Notes: generated by a model not told the origin, from the letters alone. 64,000 nt of DNA from Megalobrama amblycephala (GCF_018812025.1 NC_063045.1:60743839-60807838); one strand, 5' to 3'. Shown: positions 1 through 12,359, counted from the stretch's first letter. Translations and numbers: made by a program.

Positions 1-368
1 GAAACGCCTCCATTGTAGTCTTGAGTTTTCTTCACAATATTCCTCATTTAAATAATTAATATACAGAATAAAGGGGCGGGGCCTGATTGAGTTAGTTAGT
101 AGTGTGTTGAAACTGGCGGTTATGGTAAGGGGCGGGACATTTCCCAAACAACAATCACAACACACTGCTCCAGCCGACCAATCAGAGCACATTGTGCTTT
201 TCAGAAGGAGGGGCTTCATAGAGACAGGAACTAAACAGAGCGTTACTGACAGACTGGGAAGAGAGGAGCTGCAACAATGGAGAATATGAGGAAAATAATC
301 AACATTCAATTGTTTTAGAGCCCAAAAACACAATCAAGACTGAAAAAGGGCATATAGGTCCACTTTAA
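1..368 (+). repeat. Dispersed repeat with GC boxes and CCAAT boxes, copy 1
   Basis: This block is nearly identical to 13782-14145, so it is a dispersed repeat and not a gene. It carries a GGGGCGGGGCC box, a second GGGGCGGGAC box and an ACCAATCAGAGCA element (CCAAT box), a promoter-like combination. It ends in a TATAGGTCCACTTTAAA motif that also ends, with variations, the repeats at 28235-28922 and 54885-55141. The left end may be cut by the window edge. The short open frame inside it is broken in the second copy and is not supported as coding. The element class is not recognised; a non-autonomous DNA transposon is likely. Confidence 0.75.
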
Positions 369-950
369 ATCTATTTAAGGGAACTAATCATTTATATAAT
401 CAGATTATACACCAAAACTGAATCAAAAAAAAAAAGTAAATGGGTTATAGTTCATTGAACTATATTGTCTGAACAAACCAATCTGCTTAAATAAATCAGA
501 CTTCTCAGAGTTCTATTTCAGTGCATGCCTAATTTGGCTAAATATTTGTGTAAGTGCACAGGAAATACTTGACGAATTGCTAAAATGTGCATTTTTAAGT
601 CAAGGAACTGCATGTGTCCTCGGGTGAAACTTGTAATAGACACTATCCACCTCTCCTGTCCTTCCTCAGGGGCCAGAGAACAATCCCCCTGGGTGGAAGA
701 ACTGAAGATAAAGATGAACATGCTTCCTCCAGAAGGCCCTCGTGGCTGTAGTGCGTCTACAATCTACAGCCCTCAGTAGGGCCTCTGCCTATCACCATCC
801 TCTGCCTGCAGGAACATGAACTGATAACACAACTACACATAAGCACACACACCCATCAGCTAAACTACTCACATTTCCTCTATGACTCTCCAAGGGAGAG
901 ATTTTCAGCTTTCATACAGTGCAGAATCTACACGGTTTAAACGTTTGGGG
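369..950. other. Unclassified single-copy-looking sequence, no gene
   Basis: AT-rich sequence with short open frames on both strands that overlap each other and show no recognisable domain or splice context. No repeat partner was seen elsewhere in the window. Confidence 0.5.
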
Positions 951-951
951 T

Positions 952-1398
952 TGTTGTGTTTTTGTCTCTTATGTGCACCAAGGCTGCATTTATTTGATCA
1001 AAAATCAATTAAAAATAGTGAAATATTTTTACAATTTAAAATAGCCGTTTTCTATGTGAATATATTGTAAACTGTAATTTATTCCTGTGATTAAAGCTGA
1101 ATTTTCACCATCAGTCTTCAGTGTCACATGATTCTTCAGACATCATTTTAATATGATGATTTGCTGCTCAAGAAACATTTATGATTATTATCAATGTTGA
1201 AAAAATATTTTTGTGGAAACAAGGACAGATTTTTTGCAGGATTCTTTGATGATTAGAAAGTTGAGCATTTAAAAAAAATATTTTTTATAACATTATAAAT
1301 GTTTTTACTGTCACTTGTGATCAATTTAACGTGTCCTTGCTGAATAAAACTATTCATTTAGTTAAAAATCTTACTGACCCCAAACTTTTAAACATTAG
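952..1398 (+). repeat. AGTTTGG-family dispersed repeat, plus orientation
   Basis: The block contains the family core, from AAGGCTGCATTTATTTGATC through TTCAGTGTCACATGATTCTTC, and ends ACTGACCCCAAACTTTTAAAC. The same core occurs over a dozen times in the window in both orientations (for example 15055-15530, 24296-25234, 30352-30665 and 46505-46803). The left terminus is degraded here. It is a non-autonomous element with inverted ends and no coding capacity. Confidence 0.8.
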
Positions 1399-1413
1399 TG
1401 CATGTACACATTA

Positions 1414-1862
1414 GGGACGTAACGGTGAGGAAATGAATGCCCGTGCAGCCGCAAATTGGCGCCAATTCGTGTGACGGCAATTGCCTGAATGGTGGATTCA
1501 TTATGAAAAACACAACAAATAGAAAAACACAACTAATCCTTTGCAGCTTCCCTATTAGCACTGGGTTTAAATCCCAAATATGCGCTTTTCCAGTTCACTT
1601 TGACACCAAATCTTCCGCCATCGTCTCGTCAGTCAAATGAAATGAAATCTGACTCCTGCTGCTGATCTGTGCTGCGACTCTCACTCGGCTCATGCTGCAT
1701 TGAACAGACATGTTCAGTTTTTATTTGTAGTGTCTGTTTTCTAACTGAACTAAATGATTTTTCTTACTATAAAAAATCTAAACGACGGTGGGGGGCGGTG
1801 GGCAAGTGATGCAACCGGTGTCGTGGTTGAACACCGTCAACACCGACTATCACAGCAAGCCT
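1414..1862 (+). repeat. Old dispersed repeat holding the uninterrupted (empty) hAT target site
   Basis: The segment around 1660-1855 (GTGTCTGTTTTCTAACTGAAC, then CTAAACGACGGTGG and AACACCGTCAACACC) matches the two flanks of the hAT-like element at 33329-34768. Here the sequence runs straight through TTTCTTAC at 1760-1767, where the other copy is split by the insertion. It is a relic repeat of unidentified class, with no gene. Confidence 0.65.
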
Positions 1863-2057
1863 AGTACACATTGCAAAATCAAGACTGTAAATGAAGACAG
1901 AGATTAAGAGATTTGCACTTTTACACACTTTTTTCAGAGCCAGTGTTTCCTGAATCCACTTCACCAGCGAAGCAAAAGGTAAAATAAATTATTTCATCTC
2001 ATTTATATCATATTTAGTTTACAACCTGAATGCAAAATAACAAATACAAAATAATAT

Positions 2058-2100
2058 CTAATCAGTTGCGTGCCATCACTGTCGGCACGCAACTGATTAG
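2058..2100. repeat. Perfect 17-bp inverted repeat (hairpin)
   Basis: CTAATCAGTTGCGTGCC at 2058-2074 is followed by a 9-base loop and then its exact reverse complement at 2084-2100. No mismatch is present, so it is either young or maintained. Nothing in the flanks marks it as a transposon end. Confidence 0.85.
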
Positions 2101-3645
2101 TTTGATTCACAAAAGAATTACTCTTATGAGCCAAACCTTTGAATGAATCAAATTCAAATTGATTTGAATGAACAAATCAATTCTTTTAATGAATCATATC
2201 ATATAAGTAACAAATGACTGAATACTGAATAAGCATCTGATTTATTTACTGACTGAATGTTAATATGTCAAAATGCCTTCAAATGTTTTAATGTTGAAAT
2301 AAAAAGCATTTCTTTGTTTATCGGCTGCCTTGTTGCAAGAACAGAATTCTGGGAATATTATGAATGCATATAGCTCATGCATATATTCACTTCTTATCTC
2401 ACTGTTGCCAAAATATCAGATGCTTGAGCTTGTATGTTTTTAAAAATAGCAGTGGTCAGGAGTTATGTAAGCCGGACAGGCTGGAAAGGCCAATGAAGTG
2501 TGTGTGTGTTTGTTACTGCAGCGAGGGCTTGTCACTGGCTGTTCTGGGATGCCTGACTGGCTAAAACGGGAAATGTCAAGCACAGCCAGGGCAGGTATAT
2601 GCTACAGCGGTGTGCAAGGTCACATCCCGACCCCTGCTGAGCAAACCCCACTGCGCTTCAAGTGCATGACGAACTTGTACATGCATCTGAATGTGACCCA
2701 GCGGGTACAGATGTGGATTACTTCAAACTTTACTGTGTCTCTGCAGACGTAGCTGTTTATTCAATGCATTGCGCTGACTGTGCAAGCGTGGGAGGTTCTT
2801 GGAAAAGCAGTCGGAAGGCTATACGTCTGCCATCAACTCCCCGCTGGCATGCTTTTTGCAGCATTCGGTTTCATTCTCCTTGTTAACTCATGTCAGACTG
2901 TAAGATGTAATCGCAAAACCTCTGCAAACACAATACAAGACCCTGTGTGACAGAAAGGGCTGAAGACAGGAATATATGCAATTGTTTTGAACATTGCACT
3001 GGTGCTACAGATGTTTGCATGCAATTATGCATGAGTATAAAACTCCTGTTACCATTGCTGAAAGCAGCTATGCATGTATGCTATTTATGTTATCAATGAC
3101 ATTAGTAACATATGCAATTGTTTTTGAGTTTACAGACCATAATAAATTCAATAAATATAAATAGAAGTGTCATAAAATGATGGTTAACAAAGAGCCCATT
3201 TTTTCTTGTGCATATGGTATTTTTCCACAGATATATATATATATACATAATATATCGTCTACATCTTTAACATAAGTATCCACATCCTTCCAAAACAATC
3301 TTTAAATCAGGGCTCTTCAAGTAGTTTCATTCAAGGGCTGAGTAAAAATTATTTTATTAATTATTAGGCTTAAATGAAAATATTCTCACAGTGAGACTTG
3401 GTAACCACAGGTAAAACCATACATGGCTACTCACTACCACTGTCAAATGATATTATATTATGATATGTTATATAGGCCTATAAACAGGTACAAACTACAC
3501 CTTAACAAAGACATGAATTATATATTCCCCTAACGTTACCCACCTAATGAAGATATTGCAATATAAATGGATATAACATAGTTTTCAATATAAATATTCC
3601 ACATTTCCACAAACCATGGTAATTTACTACAGTTAATTCATGGTA
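2101..3645. other. Unclassified sequence, no gene recognised
   Basis: The section at 2440-2900 is less AT-rich than its surroundings and holds overlapping short open frames in two frames, none with a recognisable domain or splice boundary. A short TA run lies near 3230-3245. The remainder is plain AT-rich DNA leading into the minisatellite. Confidence 0.45.
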
Positions 3646-6300
3646 AATGTTATGAAGTTATGAAGTCAGAATTGTGAGTTATAAAGTCAGAATTTTGTTA
3701 TAAAGTCAGAACTGCGAGTTATAAAGTCGGAATTGTGAGTTATAAAGTCAGAATTGTGTGATATAAAGTCAGAATTGTGTGATATAAAGTCAGAATTGTG
3801 AGTTATAAAGTCAGAATTGCGAGATATAAAGTCAGAATTGCTTGATATAAAGTCAGAATTGGGTGATATAAAGTCAGAATTACGAGATATAAAGTCAGAA
3901 TTGCGAGATATAAAGTCAGAATTGTGTGATATAAAGTCAGAATTGCGAGTTATAAAGTCAGAATTGCGTCTTATAAAGTCAGAATTGTGAGATATAAAGT
4001 CAGAATTGCGTGATATAAAGTCAGAATTGCGAGTTATAAAGTCAGAATTGCGTCTTATAAAGTCAGAATTGTGAGATATAAAGTCAGAATTACATGTTAT
4101 AAAGTCAGAATTGTGTGATATAAAGTCAGAATTGCGAGTTATAAAGTCAGAATTGCGTCTTATAAAGTCAGAATTGTGAGATATAAAGTCAGAATTACAT
4201 GTTATAAAGTCAGAATTGCGAGTTATAAAGTCAGAATTACATGTTATCAAGTCAGAATTGCGAGTTATAAAGTCAGAATTGCCTCTTATAAAGTCAGAAT
4301 TGTGAGATATAGTCAGAATTGTGTGATATAAAGTCAGAATTACGAGACATAAAGTCAGAATTGCGAGATATAGTCAGAATTGTGTTATATAAAGTCAGAA
4401 TTACGAGATATAAAGTCAGAATTGTGTGATATAAAGTCAGAATTACGAGATATAAAGTCAGAATTGCGAGATATAGTCAGAATTGTGTTATATAAAGTCA
4501 GAATTACGAGATATAAAGTCAGAATTGTGTGATATAAAGTCAGAATTACGAGATATAAAGTCAGAATTGCGAGATATAAAGTCAGAATTGTGTTATATAA
4601 AGTCAGAATTGCGTGATATAAAGTCAGAATTGCGAGATATAAAGTCAGAATTACATGTTATAAAGTCAGAATTGCGAGTTATAAAGTCAGAATTGCGTCT
4701 TATTAAGTCAGAATTATAAGATATAAAGTCAGAATTGTGTTATATAAAGTCAGAATTACATGTTATCAAGTCAGAATTGCGTGATATAAAGTCAGAATTG
4801 CGAGTTATAAAGTCAGAATTACATGTTATCAAGTCAGAATTGCGAGTTATAAAGTCAGAATTACATGTTATAAAGTCAGAATTACATGTTATAAAGTCAG
4901 AATTGCGAGATATAAAGTCAGAATGACATGTTATCAAGTCAGAATTGCGAGATATAAAGTCAGAATTACGAGATATAAAGTCAGAATTACATGTTATCAA
5001 GTCAGAATTGCGAGTTATAAAGTCAGAATTGCCTCTTATAAAGTCAGAATTGTGAGATATAAAGTCAGAATTGTGTGATATAAAGTCAGAATTACGAGAC
5101 ATAAAGTCAGAATTGCGAGATATAGTCAGAATTGTGTTATATAAAGTCAGAATTACGAGATATAAAGTCAGAATTGTGTGATATAAAGTCAGAATTACGA
5201 GATATAAAGTCAGAATTGCGAGATATAAAGTCAGAATTGTGTTATATAAAGTCAGAATTACATGTTATCAAGTCAGAATTGCGTGATATAAAGTCAGAAT
5301 TGCGAGTTATAAAGTCAGAATTACATGTTATCAAGTCAGAATTGCGAGTTATAAAGTCAGAATTACATGTTATAAAGTCAGAATTACATGTTATAAAGTC
5401 AGAATTGCGAGATATAAAGTCAGAATGACATGTTATCAAGTCAGAATTGCGAGATATAAAGTCAGAATTGCGAGATATAAAGTCAGAATTACATGTTATC
5501 AAGTCAGAATTGCGAGTTATAAAGTCAGAATTGCCTCTTATAAAGTCAGAATTGTGAGATATAAAGTCAGAATTGTGTGATATAAAGTCAGAATTACGAG
5601 ACATAAAGTCAGAATTGCGAGTTATAAAGTCAGAATTGCCTCTTATAAAGTCAGAATTGTGAGATATAAAGTCAGAATTGTGTTATATAAAGTCAGAATT
5701 ACGAGATATAAAGTCAGAATTGTGTTATCAAGTCAGAATTGCGTGATATAAAGTCAGAATTGCGAGATATAAAGTCAGAATTACATGTTATAAAGTCAGA
5801 ATTGCGAGTTATAAAGTCAGAATTGCATCTTATTAAGTCAGAATTATAAGATATAAAGTCAGAATTGTGTTATTTAAAGTCAGAATTACATGTTATCAAG
5901 TCAGAATTGCGAGTTATAAAGTCAGAATTACATGTTATCAAGTCAGAATTACATGTTATCAAGTCAGAATTGCGTGATATAAAGTCAGAATTGCGAGATA
6001 TAAAGTCAGAATTACATGTTATAAAGTCAGAATTGCGAGTTATAAAGTCAGAATTGCGTCTTATAAAGTCAGAATTATAAGATATAAAGTCAGAATTGTG
6101 TTATATAAAGTCAGAATTACATGTTATCAAGTCAGAATTGCGTGATATAAAGTCAGAATTGCGAGTTATAAAGTCAGAATTACATGTTATCAAGTCAGAA
6201 TTGCGAGTTATAAAGTCAGAATTACATGTTATAAAGTCAGAATTGCGAGTTTATATCACACAATTCTGACTTTATAATTCGCAATTGCAAGTTTATATCT
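3646..6300. repeat. 21-bp minisatellite array (about 2.65 kb)
   Basis: The unit is close to ATAAAGTCAGAATTGCGAGAT, 21 bp, repeated well over 100 times with variants at the GCGAGAT/GTGTGAT/ACATGTT end and some 19-bp units. Because 21 bp is exactly seven codons, long open frames appear on both strands (NSDFISR-type and IKSELRD-type peptides). These are arithmetic consequences of the repeat, not genes. A block of about 400 bp at 4720-5119 recurs at 5222-5621, offset by 502 bp, showing internal segmental duplication. The last units, about 6249-6310, are in inverted orientation. Confidence 0.95.
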
Positions 6301-6316
6301 TGCGATTCTGATTTAT

Positions 6317-6462
6317 GGAGCCCCGCACATGACATGCAAGAAAAAAACAGTCGGCTAAATCGTGTGCATGATTAGTAAATTGAGGGAACGGCTTAGTAAA
6401 GTGTGAGCACAATTTACTTTTTTTTTCTTTTTTTTTTTCCTGCATGTCATGTGCGGGGTGCC
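6317..6462. mobile_element. Short MITE with CCCCGCACATGACATGCA inverted ends
   Basis: The left end GGAGCCCCGCACATGACATGC is mirrored by GCATGTCATGTGCGGGGTGCC on the right, separated by about 100 bp of AT-rich filler. A related copy lies at 9519-9623. It abuts the inverted tip of the 21-bp minisatellite. It is non-coding, and the superfamily is unknown. Confidence 0.75.
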
Positions 6463-7785
6463 GTACTGATTTTATTTCTCACAATTGAATGTAATTGATT
6501 ATTTGTTCATTTTAATTTTATTTAGAAAGTTTTCATCAACTCACAAACACCTGTTTGGAAAATCCTGTTATATATTATTTACAGCACTTTTGGCGGAACA
6601 GTGAAATAAGGAATGTAGGAGGAAAGGCCTCACGTATCAGGAGGAAATGAATGATCCGTGGAGATGAATGGTTTCATTACCCCAGACTCACAACAGATGA
6701 AGCAATTACAGATACATTGTGAATTACTGCAAGAAGTCCAACGCCATCTGTCAAAAAAACAAATCAGAAAACAGGTCCAACTGGACGGGATGTTCCTCGA
6801 GAGATCTTGGTGAATTCGGGTGCTAGGCATGTCTGTGAATAAAGTGTGATTCATCTGGAGTTACATAATCTGAAATAGTACATACTAATCTTCAGGATCC
6901 TGGGTCTGACAGTGATTTATATTTTTTATTGATGACTGTAAGTCGGGTTCTGTTCCGTGTTCCTGGTTTTGGTTTGTTTATATTTTTTGTTTTTTGCCTG
7001 CCCTTTTGTTTTGCCTATTCATTTAATAAAACTGTGACACTACCCTTACACACACTTACCTGCCTATTTCCCACCTGTCCTGGAATTACAGTAAGTTGTC
7101 GTACATGGAAAATAAGTTCTCAAATGTCATGACATCAGATCATGTCATCTCTTTGCATGTCGTCACAGACGGCAACTGTACCCTAGTAAGACGAACCAGA
7201 GACCTGCATTCATCCATGAGCCACGACACGAATGTTAAATGCATGTGGGGAACTCAAAGCACCACAAAGGCACGCGCAGCAGCGTCAGCGAGGTCTGCGT
7301 TCCAGCAGCGCGGGTGACATTTACGCACACCGATCACTTCGCCGTGGCTCATTAGCATGCACCGTGGAGCGCCGCTGTGATGGACAGCCCACTTCTGTTG
7401 GCACCCAGCACTGGCAGTTTGGAGCCGTGAACCTTCCAGCAATTAAGATGTCAAATAACGCTGGCCTCCACCTCCAGAAGCGCTCTGCTCACAAGCCTGT
7501 CACGTTGGAAGCTTTGGCCTTTCTGAGCGAGAACGTCTATGTAAATCTCACTCACTCAGCCTGCAACAAGCAATTGTCAGTTTGCTGATCTCAAGTCAAG
7601 GCTGTCAGTCAGAGGGTTTCAGCTCACGGTTAGAGCCTGGAAAAAAGCGGAACGGATTTCTGGAGGCCATCATTCGTTAATGTCCAAAGCATCCCGCATG
7701 CTTTACTTCAAGTTGACATGAAATCAAAAGTGTTGATCTTGACAGAAATTTGATACATTATGAATTAAAATACATCACTAATGCA
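6463..7785. other. Unclassified sequence with a CG-richer unique block at 7230-7660
   Basis: No repeat partner is seen in the window. The 7230-7660 section has many CpG dinucleotides and a higher GC content than the surrounding intron-like DNA. Overlapping open frames of 73-118 codons exist there, but none has a known domain. It could be a regulatory element, an unrecognised exon or simply unique intron. Confidence 0.4.
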
Positions 7786-7865
7786 GGGTTATTGACGTTA
7801 ACTACCACTAAAACATTTTTGTTAATTGAAATATTGCTGAAATAAAATAAAATATCAATTTCAGA
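7786..7865 (+). repeat. GTTATT(G/A)(A/T)CGTTAACTA repeat fragment
   Basis: The segment starts GGTTATTGACGTTAACTAC and continues into AACTGAAATA/TAAAATAAAAT-type AT-rich sequence. The same start and tail occur at 30081-30345. It is a low-complexity dispersed repeat without coding capacity. Confidence 0.55.
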
Positions 7866-9189
7866 TGAAAAACAAACCACAGTAGTGGCCAAAAGTGATG
7901 TCCAGTGGGGATATTTTTGTTTTGAATGACCCTACAAGTTTGATTAAACCATCAAAATATGAGGAAAATATTTTATATTTTTTAAAATATTTTAATTTAA
8001 ACACTAAACTTGGTAAGGAATTTATCTGACAAAATTATTTGGCAAAAAAACGCAAACTACAGCTACAGGTTTTATTTTACTACGCAACAAAAAAAAAAAA
8101 TATAGAAAAACAAAAAGCTCACATTGACTATAACATAATCAGTTATTAATAGTTTGTATGACACTCTAGCAAAAATTATGTCGGCACAAATTTGTCATGT
8201 TTCATTGCGTTATTATCACAAATAAAACTCCAACTGTGCACTATGATTACAAAACTACTTTTTGAGTATATATTTAATATTTTGTGTGGTCCTAGTCATG
8301 ATCACAGCTGGAAAACCAAAAAAGCCTTCAAGCATTGGATGATGAAACCAGCATGGAAAAATCCCACACTCACATAAAGTTCTCAAACAGGAATAAACAT
8401 GGTTGAGTTCCGGATCTGAGAGCGTTCGAAGACAAACCCATGTTCATTTCCTATCAAAAGCGAGAGAGCTATTTTAGCAAAATGGTAGTGTGTTTTCTGT
8501 GCCACGTGTCAAGAGCCTCGAGTCTATTATCTGGAGTAACAAAAAGAGAGACTTCCTCTCAGGGTAAGAGCCGTTTAATGACACATGTGGTTCAGCGGCG
8601 CTCAGCTGCATGAAGAAGATGAAAGAAAAAGAAAACCGTCGTCTGACTCACGGTTTACACACTGACCTGCAGGACAACACCTGCACAACTCACATTACAG
8701 CAGCTCAAGAGCAGCCTGTCCAAAACTACAACACATTTTTGATCAAATAACTGGTTGTGAATGAATAAAATAGCATAAAATAGAAATAAATTAGTCGTTT
8801 ATACTAAATCGATCCTGATTGGTATGACATGCCGTCGTTTAAGATTTAACATGATCGTTCACTGCTGGAAAGAGTGTCTTAACACACGTCTTAGCCATTT
8901 TTATACAACATTAGTGACACTTCCATGGCAAGCAACCCACAATGCACTGCCATTAAAGGGCCGGAACAACAGGTGGACTGGAGAAAACCCCTGCCTGCCA
9001 TTTTCACCAGCACTAAAGCAGCACTTTGTCATCATCAATCATTCAGGGCTGATCCCAGAACTGCCTCCACAGCATCACTTACTGCACAGGAAATGGAAAA
9101 GCATCTACCTGCTCATTTACAACCCACAGTGCACTTAACAGGAAATACCTCACCACTGCAAATGACTGGAGATAAACAGCACACACTAA
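7866..9189. other. No gene recognised
   Basis: Mostly AT-rich non-coding sequence. Two 104-codon open frames overlap in different frames at 8824-9239; their overlap and lack of any domain argue against coding. Confidence 0.45.
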
Positions 9190-9291
9190 ACTTCAATGAA
9201 AGATTTGACATTTATCGTCATAATTATCGATATCGATAGATTTGAACATATTTCTGACAATTATTTTTTGGGCCATATGGCCCAGCCCTAG
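9190..9291 (-). mobile_element. Isolated hAT-like transposon end (AT(C)GAT-rich, GGCCCAGCCCTA terminus)
   Basis: The sequence runs through TTATCGATATCGATAGATT and ends GGCCCAGCCCTA. Read in reverse it starts TAGGGCTGGG, the same terminal motif as the element end near 32583. No matching left end was found, so this is a solo or truncated end. Confidence 0.5.
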
Positions 9292-9518
9292 ATCTCACTT
9301 TAGGATTGTGGCTCGTGAATTCAGCATCTTTTAACATATGAAATCACATTATGAATGTGGCTTATAAACCATTAAGATTATGGTGCATATGTTTGTTTGT
9401 CCTGTTAAGGAGATTTTCACCATTTTCTCTTCCAGAACCACATTTTCAAGCTCTACTGTAGGGCCCTATAAAATCCTTTTTATTTATTTTTTTCAAATTC
9501 CTTTTTTTCTGATTTTAC

Positions 9519-9623
9519 GGAGCCTCGCACATGACATGCAGGAAAAAAAAATAGTGGAATAAAAAATAGAAAAAAAATAGCTAAATTGTGCGCATGATTT
9601 ACTTTTTTCCTTGCATGTCATGT
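9519..9623. mobile_element. Second copy of the GCACATGACATGCA MITE, decayed
   Basis: The left end GGAGCCTCGCACATGACATGC pairs with TTGCATGTCATG on the right; the outer TGCGGGG part of the right end is missing. It is related to 6317-6462. Confidence 0.65.
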
Positions 9624-9668
9624 TTTTTTTTTTTTTTTACTCCATTTTAATGGTTAAATTAACTTTTA

Positions 9669-10651
9669 GGGTAACACTTTAGAATAACTCACGCTATGAA
9701 GCATTAGTTAAGCATTAGTAAATAGTTAATTAATCATTTATAAAACATTAATAGACATTAGTAAGCCATTTATAAATACAGCTATAAATGCTTTGTTCTT
9801 GATTTATAAGCATATCTATAATGAGTTTAATAATTGTATTTTCATACTTTATTAATGATCAATTTATCATTTCTAAATTATGTATTACATTATTCACAAA
9901 CCAGTAATTTAGGAGTTGTCAGTGGTTCATAAGATCATTTAGGAAGTGTAAGTAAATGATTAATAAAATATTTAAATGTACATTTATGCATCTTGTTATT
10001 TAGACATATAGTATTAGTTACTCAGTGTGTTAATAAATGCTTTATTAACATATTCCTAGTGTCAAAACTACCTCAGTACTAACTTTAAAACATTAGAGAA
10101 CAGCAGTGCAGAAGATCACTGAACCTTTAAATCTCATTTATAAAAGCTTTACAAAGCATAAATAGTCCTCACTTTAGATGAGCTCACAAAAATAGTTAAC
10201 TGACTGCTTCTAAATGTTTTATAACTACCTGAATTAATCATGAATTGCAGTAGGAATATGTGTTAATAAAACATTTACTAACACACTAAGTAACTATTAC
10301 TATGTGTCTAAATAATAAGATGTATAAATGAATGTTTACATAGTTTATTAATCATTTACTTACACTTACTAAATGAACTACTGACAACTCCTAAATAACT
10401 GGTTTTGTAAATAATGTAATACTTAATTTAGAAATGATAAATTGATTATTAATAAAGTATGAAAATACAATTATTAAACACATTATAGATATGCTTATAA
10501 ATCAAGAATAAAGCAATTATATCTGTATTTATAAACTACTTACTAATGTCTGTTAATGCTTTATAAGTGATGAAATAACTATTAACTAATGCTTCATAGT
10601 GTGCAGTTATTATAAAGTGTTACCATACAACCTTATTGTAAAGTGTTACCC
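9669..10651. mobile_element. Palindromic MITE with GGGTAACACTTTA ends
   Basis: The left end GGGTAACACTTTAGAATAACT is mirrored by TTGTAAAGTGTTACCC on the right. Most of the interior reads as two long inverted arms (AAGCATTAGTTAA ... TTAACTAATGCTT and many more paired segments). A second GTTACC end at about 10610-10624 suggests that an end was duplicated or nested. Flanking 8-mers AACTTTTA and CAATTTTA agree at six of eight bases, consistent with a decayed hAT-type target duplication. It has no coding capacity. Confidence 0.8.
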
Positions 10652-10840
10652 CAATTTTAGTAATCAAAAAGCATGTCTAATTAATTGAAATAATACAATT
10701 ATACAATTTAACAACAGTTTAACAAAAATTACATTTTTTAGGGCCCTATAAAATGCATTTTATTTTTTTCTTAAATTCCTTTTTATTTTGACCAGTTTTC
10801 TGGATTCCATTTTAATGGTTTAATTACATTTTTATGCATG

Positions 10841-12359
10841 TCTAATTAATGGGGGGAAAAAAATCATTTCTATGAAGTGTTTTGTTTTTGTTTTTTCAGT
10901 AATTCTGTGTTGTGTATTTCAAATGGAAGCATAAAACATTCATTTATCTTTTAATCATATGAAACTAAACTTTTGTCAAAGTGCTGCACAACAGTTACTG
11001 TTAAAATTAAAATATGAAAGAAAAATTTTGATTATTCCGTAAAAATGAAGTTTTAATAATAATGTATTATTAGTAGTAGTATTAATATTCCATTGAGATG
11101 TAGCTAAATTCTTCTGTACAACAGTAATATATTTCTGTCACAATTTCTTCAAGTTAAACCGGACTTTTATTTTGACGGGTTGCAGTGAAGACCTTTGAGT
11201 TTCTGTGTGTTTATAATATGACGATAGTTTTTTTTCTCAAATGAAATGGTAAAATGCTCATGAAGTGATTCTGGAGATGAAGTTCATGCATTCATGGCTT
11301 ATTCTAGATGAAGCAGGATCTATGAGGTTCAAGATGCTGAACCCGTTGCTATCTCACTTGTGTTTATTTATGAACATCTTCACCGCTTGGTGTGGGTGAG
11401 GCTACTGTGGTTCGGTCAGAATCATGGGAAAACACGGCCTGTCATTTTCTTCAAAAACATCTCTTTCCCACACACACACACACACACAAACTCTAGAAGT
11501 CCTGCAGGCCCTGTGGCAATGAGACCGAGTCCCAAAAAAGCCTGAAGAAACGGGGACCGTTTTAACAAATTGAACAGACAGCCTGAGAATTGTGAAGGCC
11601 GGTTGAGTGAACATACATAAAATCAGACCACAGTGCTCACGAAATGACTCATTCTCATGACATCACATTAACAAAATACTAATAAAGCCAAAAATAGTGC
11701 AAACAGTTCCCAAAAACAAGAAGTGTATACATGAGATTTGACCTCTGACTCGACAGTACGCTGAACTGAACGGACTCAGGGTCGTATTTTTGTTCTGGTC
11801 AAATTAAATATGACTTCTGCTCTGACTCAGGTCTATTCCTCTCTCTTTCTGAAATGGCAGCCTCAGGCTTTATGTTTAAAGATCAATAATCTGTCTGCAG
11901 GAAATCGGCTTATGCTGACGGGTTGAAAATGTCTGATTTTACGTCTCATTTTAGCAGTAACCTTAAGGTAAACCCCATCCTGTGGCATTTGATTCTGTCT
12001 GAGCCGCATTGATCTGAGAAATTAAATAAGAGCTGAACCGTAACCTACAGTATTTACCAGTCATCAATTATTTCAGAGACATTACACAGGTTATCGAGCA
12101 GCTGCTAATGCGGGTGTGTGTTTCTGTGTGAGAGAGAGCGAGGATGTCAAAAGTACCAATACAAACTCAAATGGTTTAAAACGCAACTGTTTGACAGAAA
12201 ATGTGAGTAAATTCTCTGTAATCTTTGCAGGAATGTAATACGAAGATTATATAAAGGAACATTTATCTGCAGCAATACTGTTACAGTACAGAGCAGGTAC
12301 AAAAATGCAGGCTGGGTATAAATATAGATATCTATGGGCACAATATGCATCACATGACT
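10841..12359. other. No gene recognised; (CA)n at 11470-11488
   Basis: Intron-like sequence with a short CA microsatellite. Overlapping short open frames lie on both strands around the microsatellite and have no domain. Confidence 0.5.

Larger units (their letters stand above)
9461..10840. mobile_element. GGGCCCTATAAAAT repeat interrupted by younger MITEs
   Basis: GGGCCCTATAAAAT occurs at about 9461 and again at about 10741. Each is followed by AATTCCTTTTT and then by CCATTTTAATGGTT. The interval between contains a short MITE at 9519-9623 and a large palindromic element at 9669-10651. This is a nested composite rather than one element. Confidence 0.5.

Noticed and set aside
3687..4250. 187-codon minus-strand open frame of NSDFISR repeats, and similar frames at 4483-6080 on both strands
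   Set aside because: They are produced by a 21-bp repeat whose unit is exactly seven codons; they appear on both strands and break wherever a unit is 19 bp. No start context, splice sites or non-repeat sequence supports coding.
3646..6300. CRISPR-like array
   Set aside because: The units are contiguous 21-mers without unique spacers, in a vertebrate genome; this is a minisatellite.
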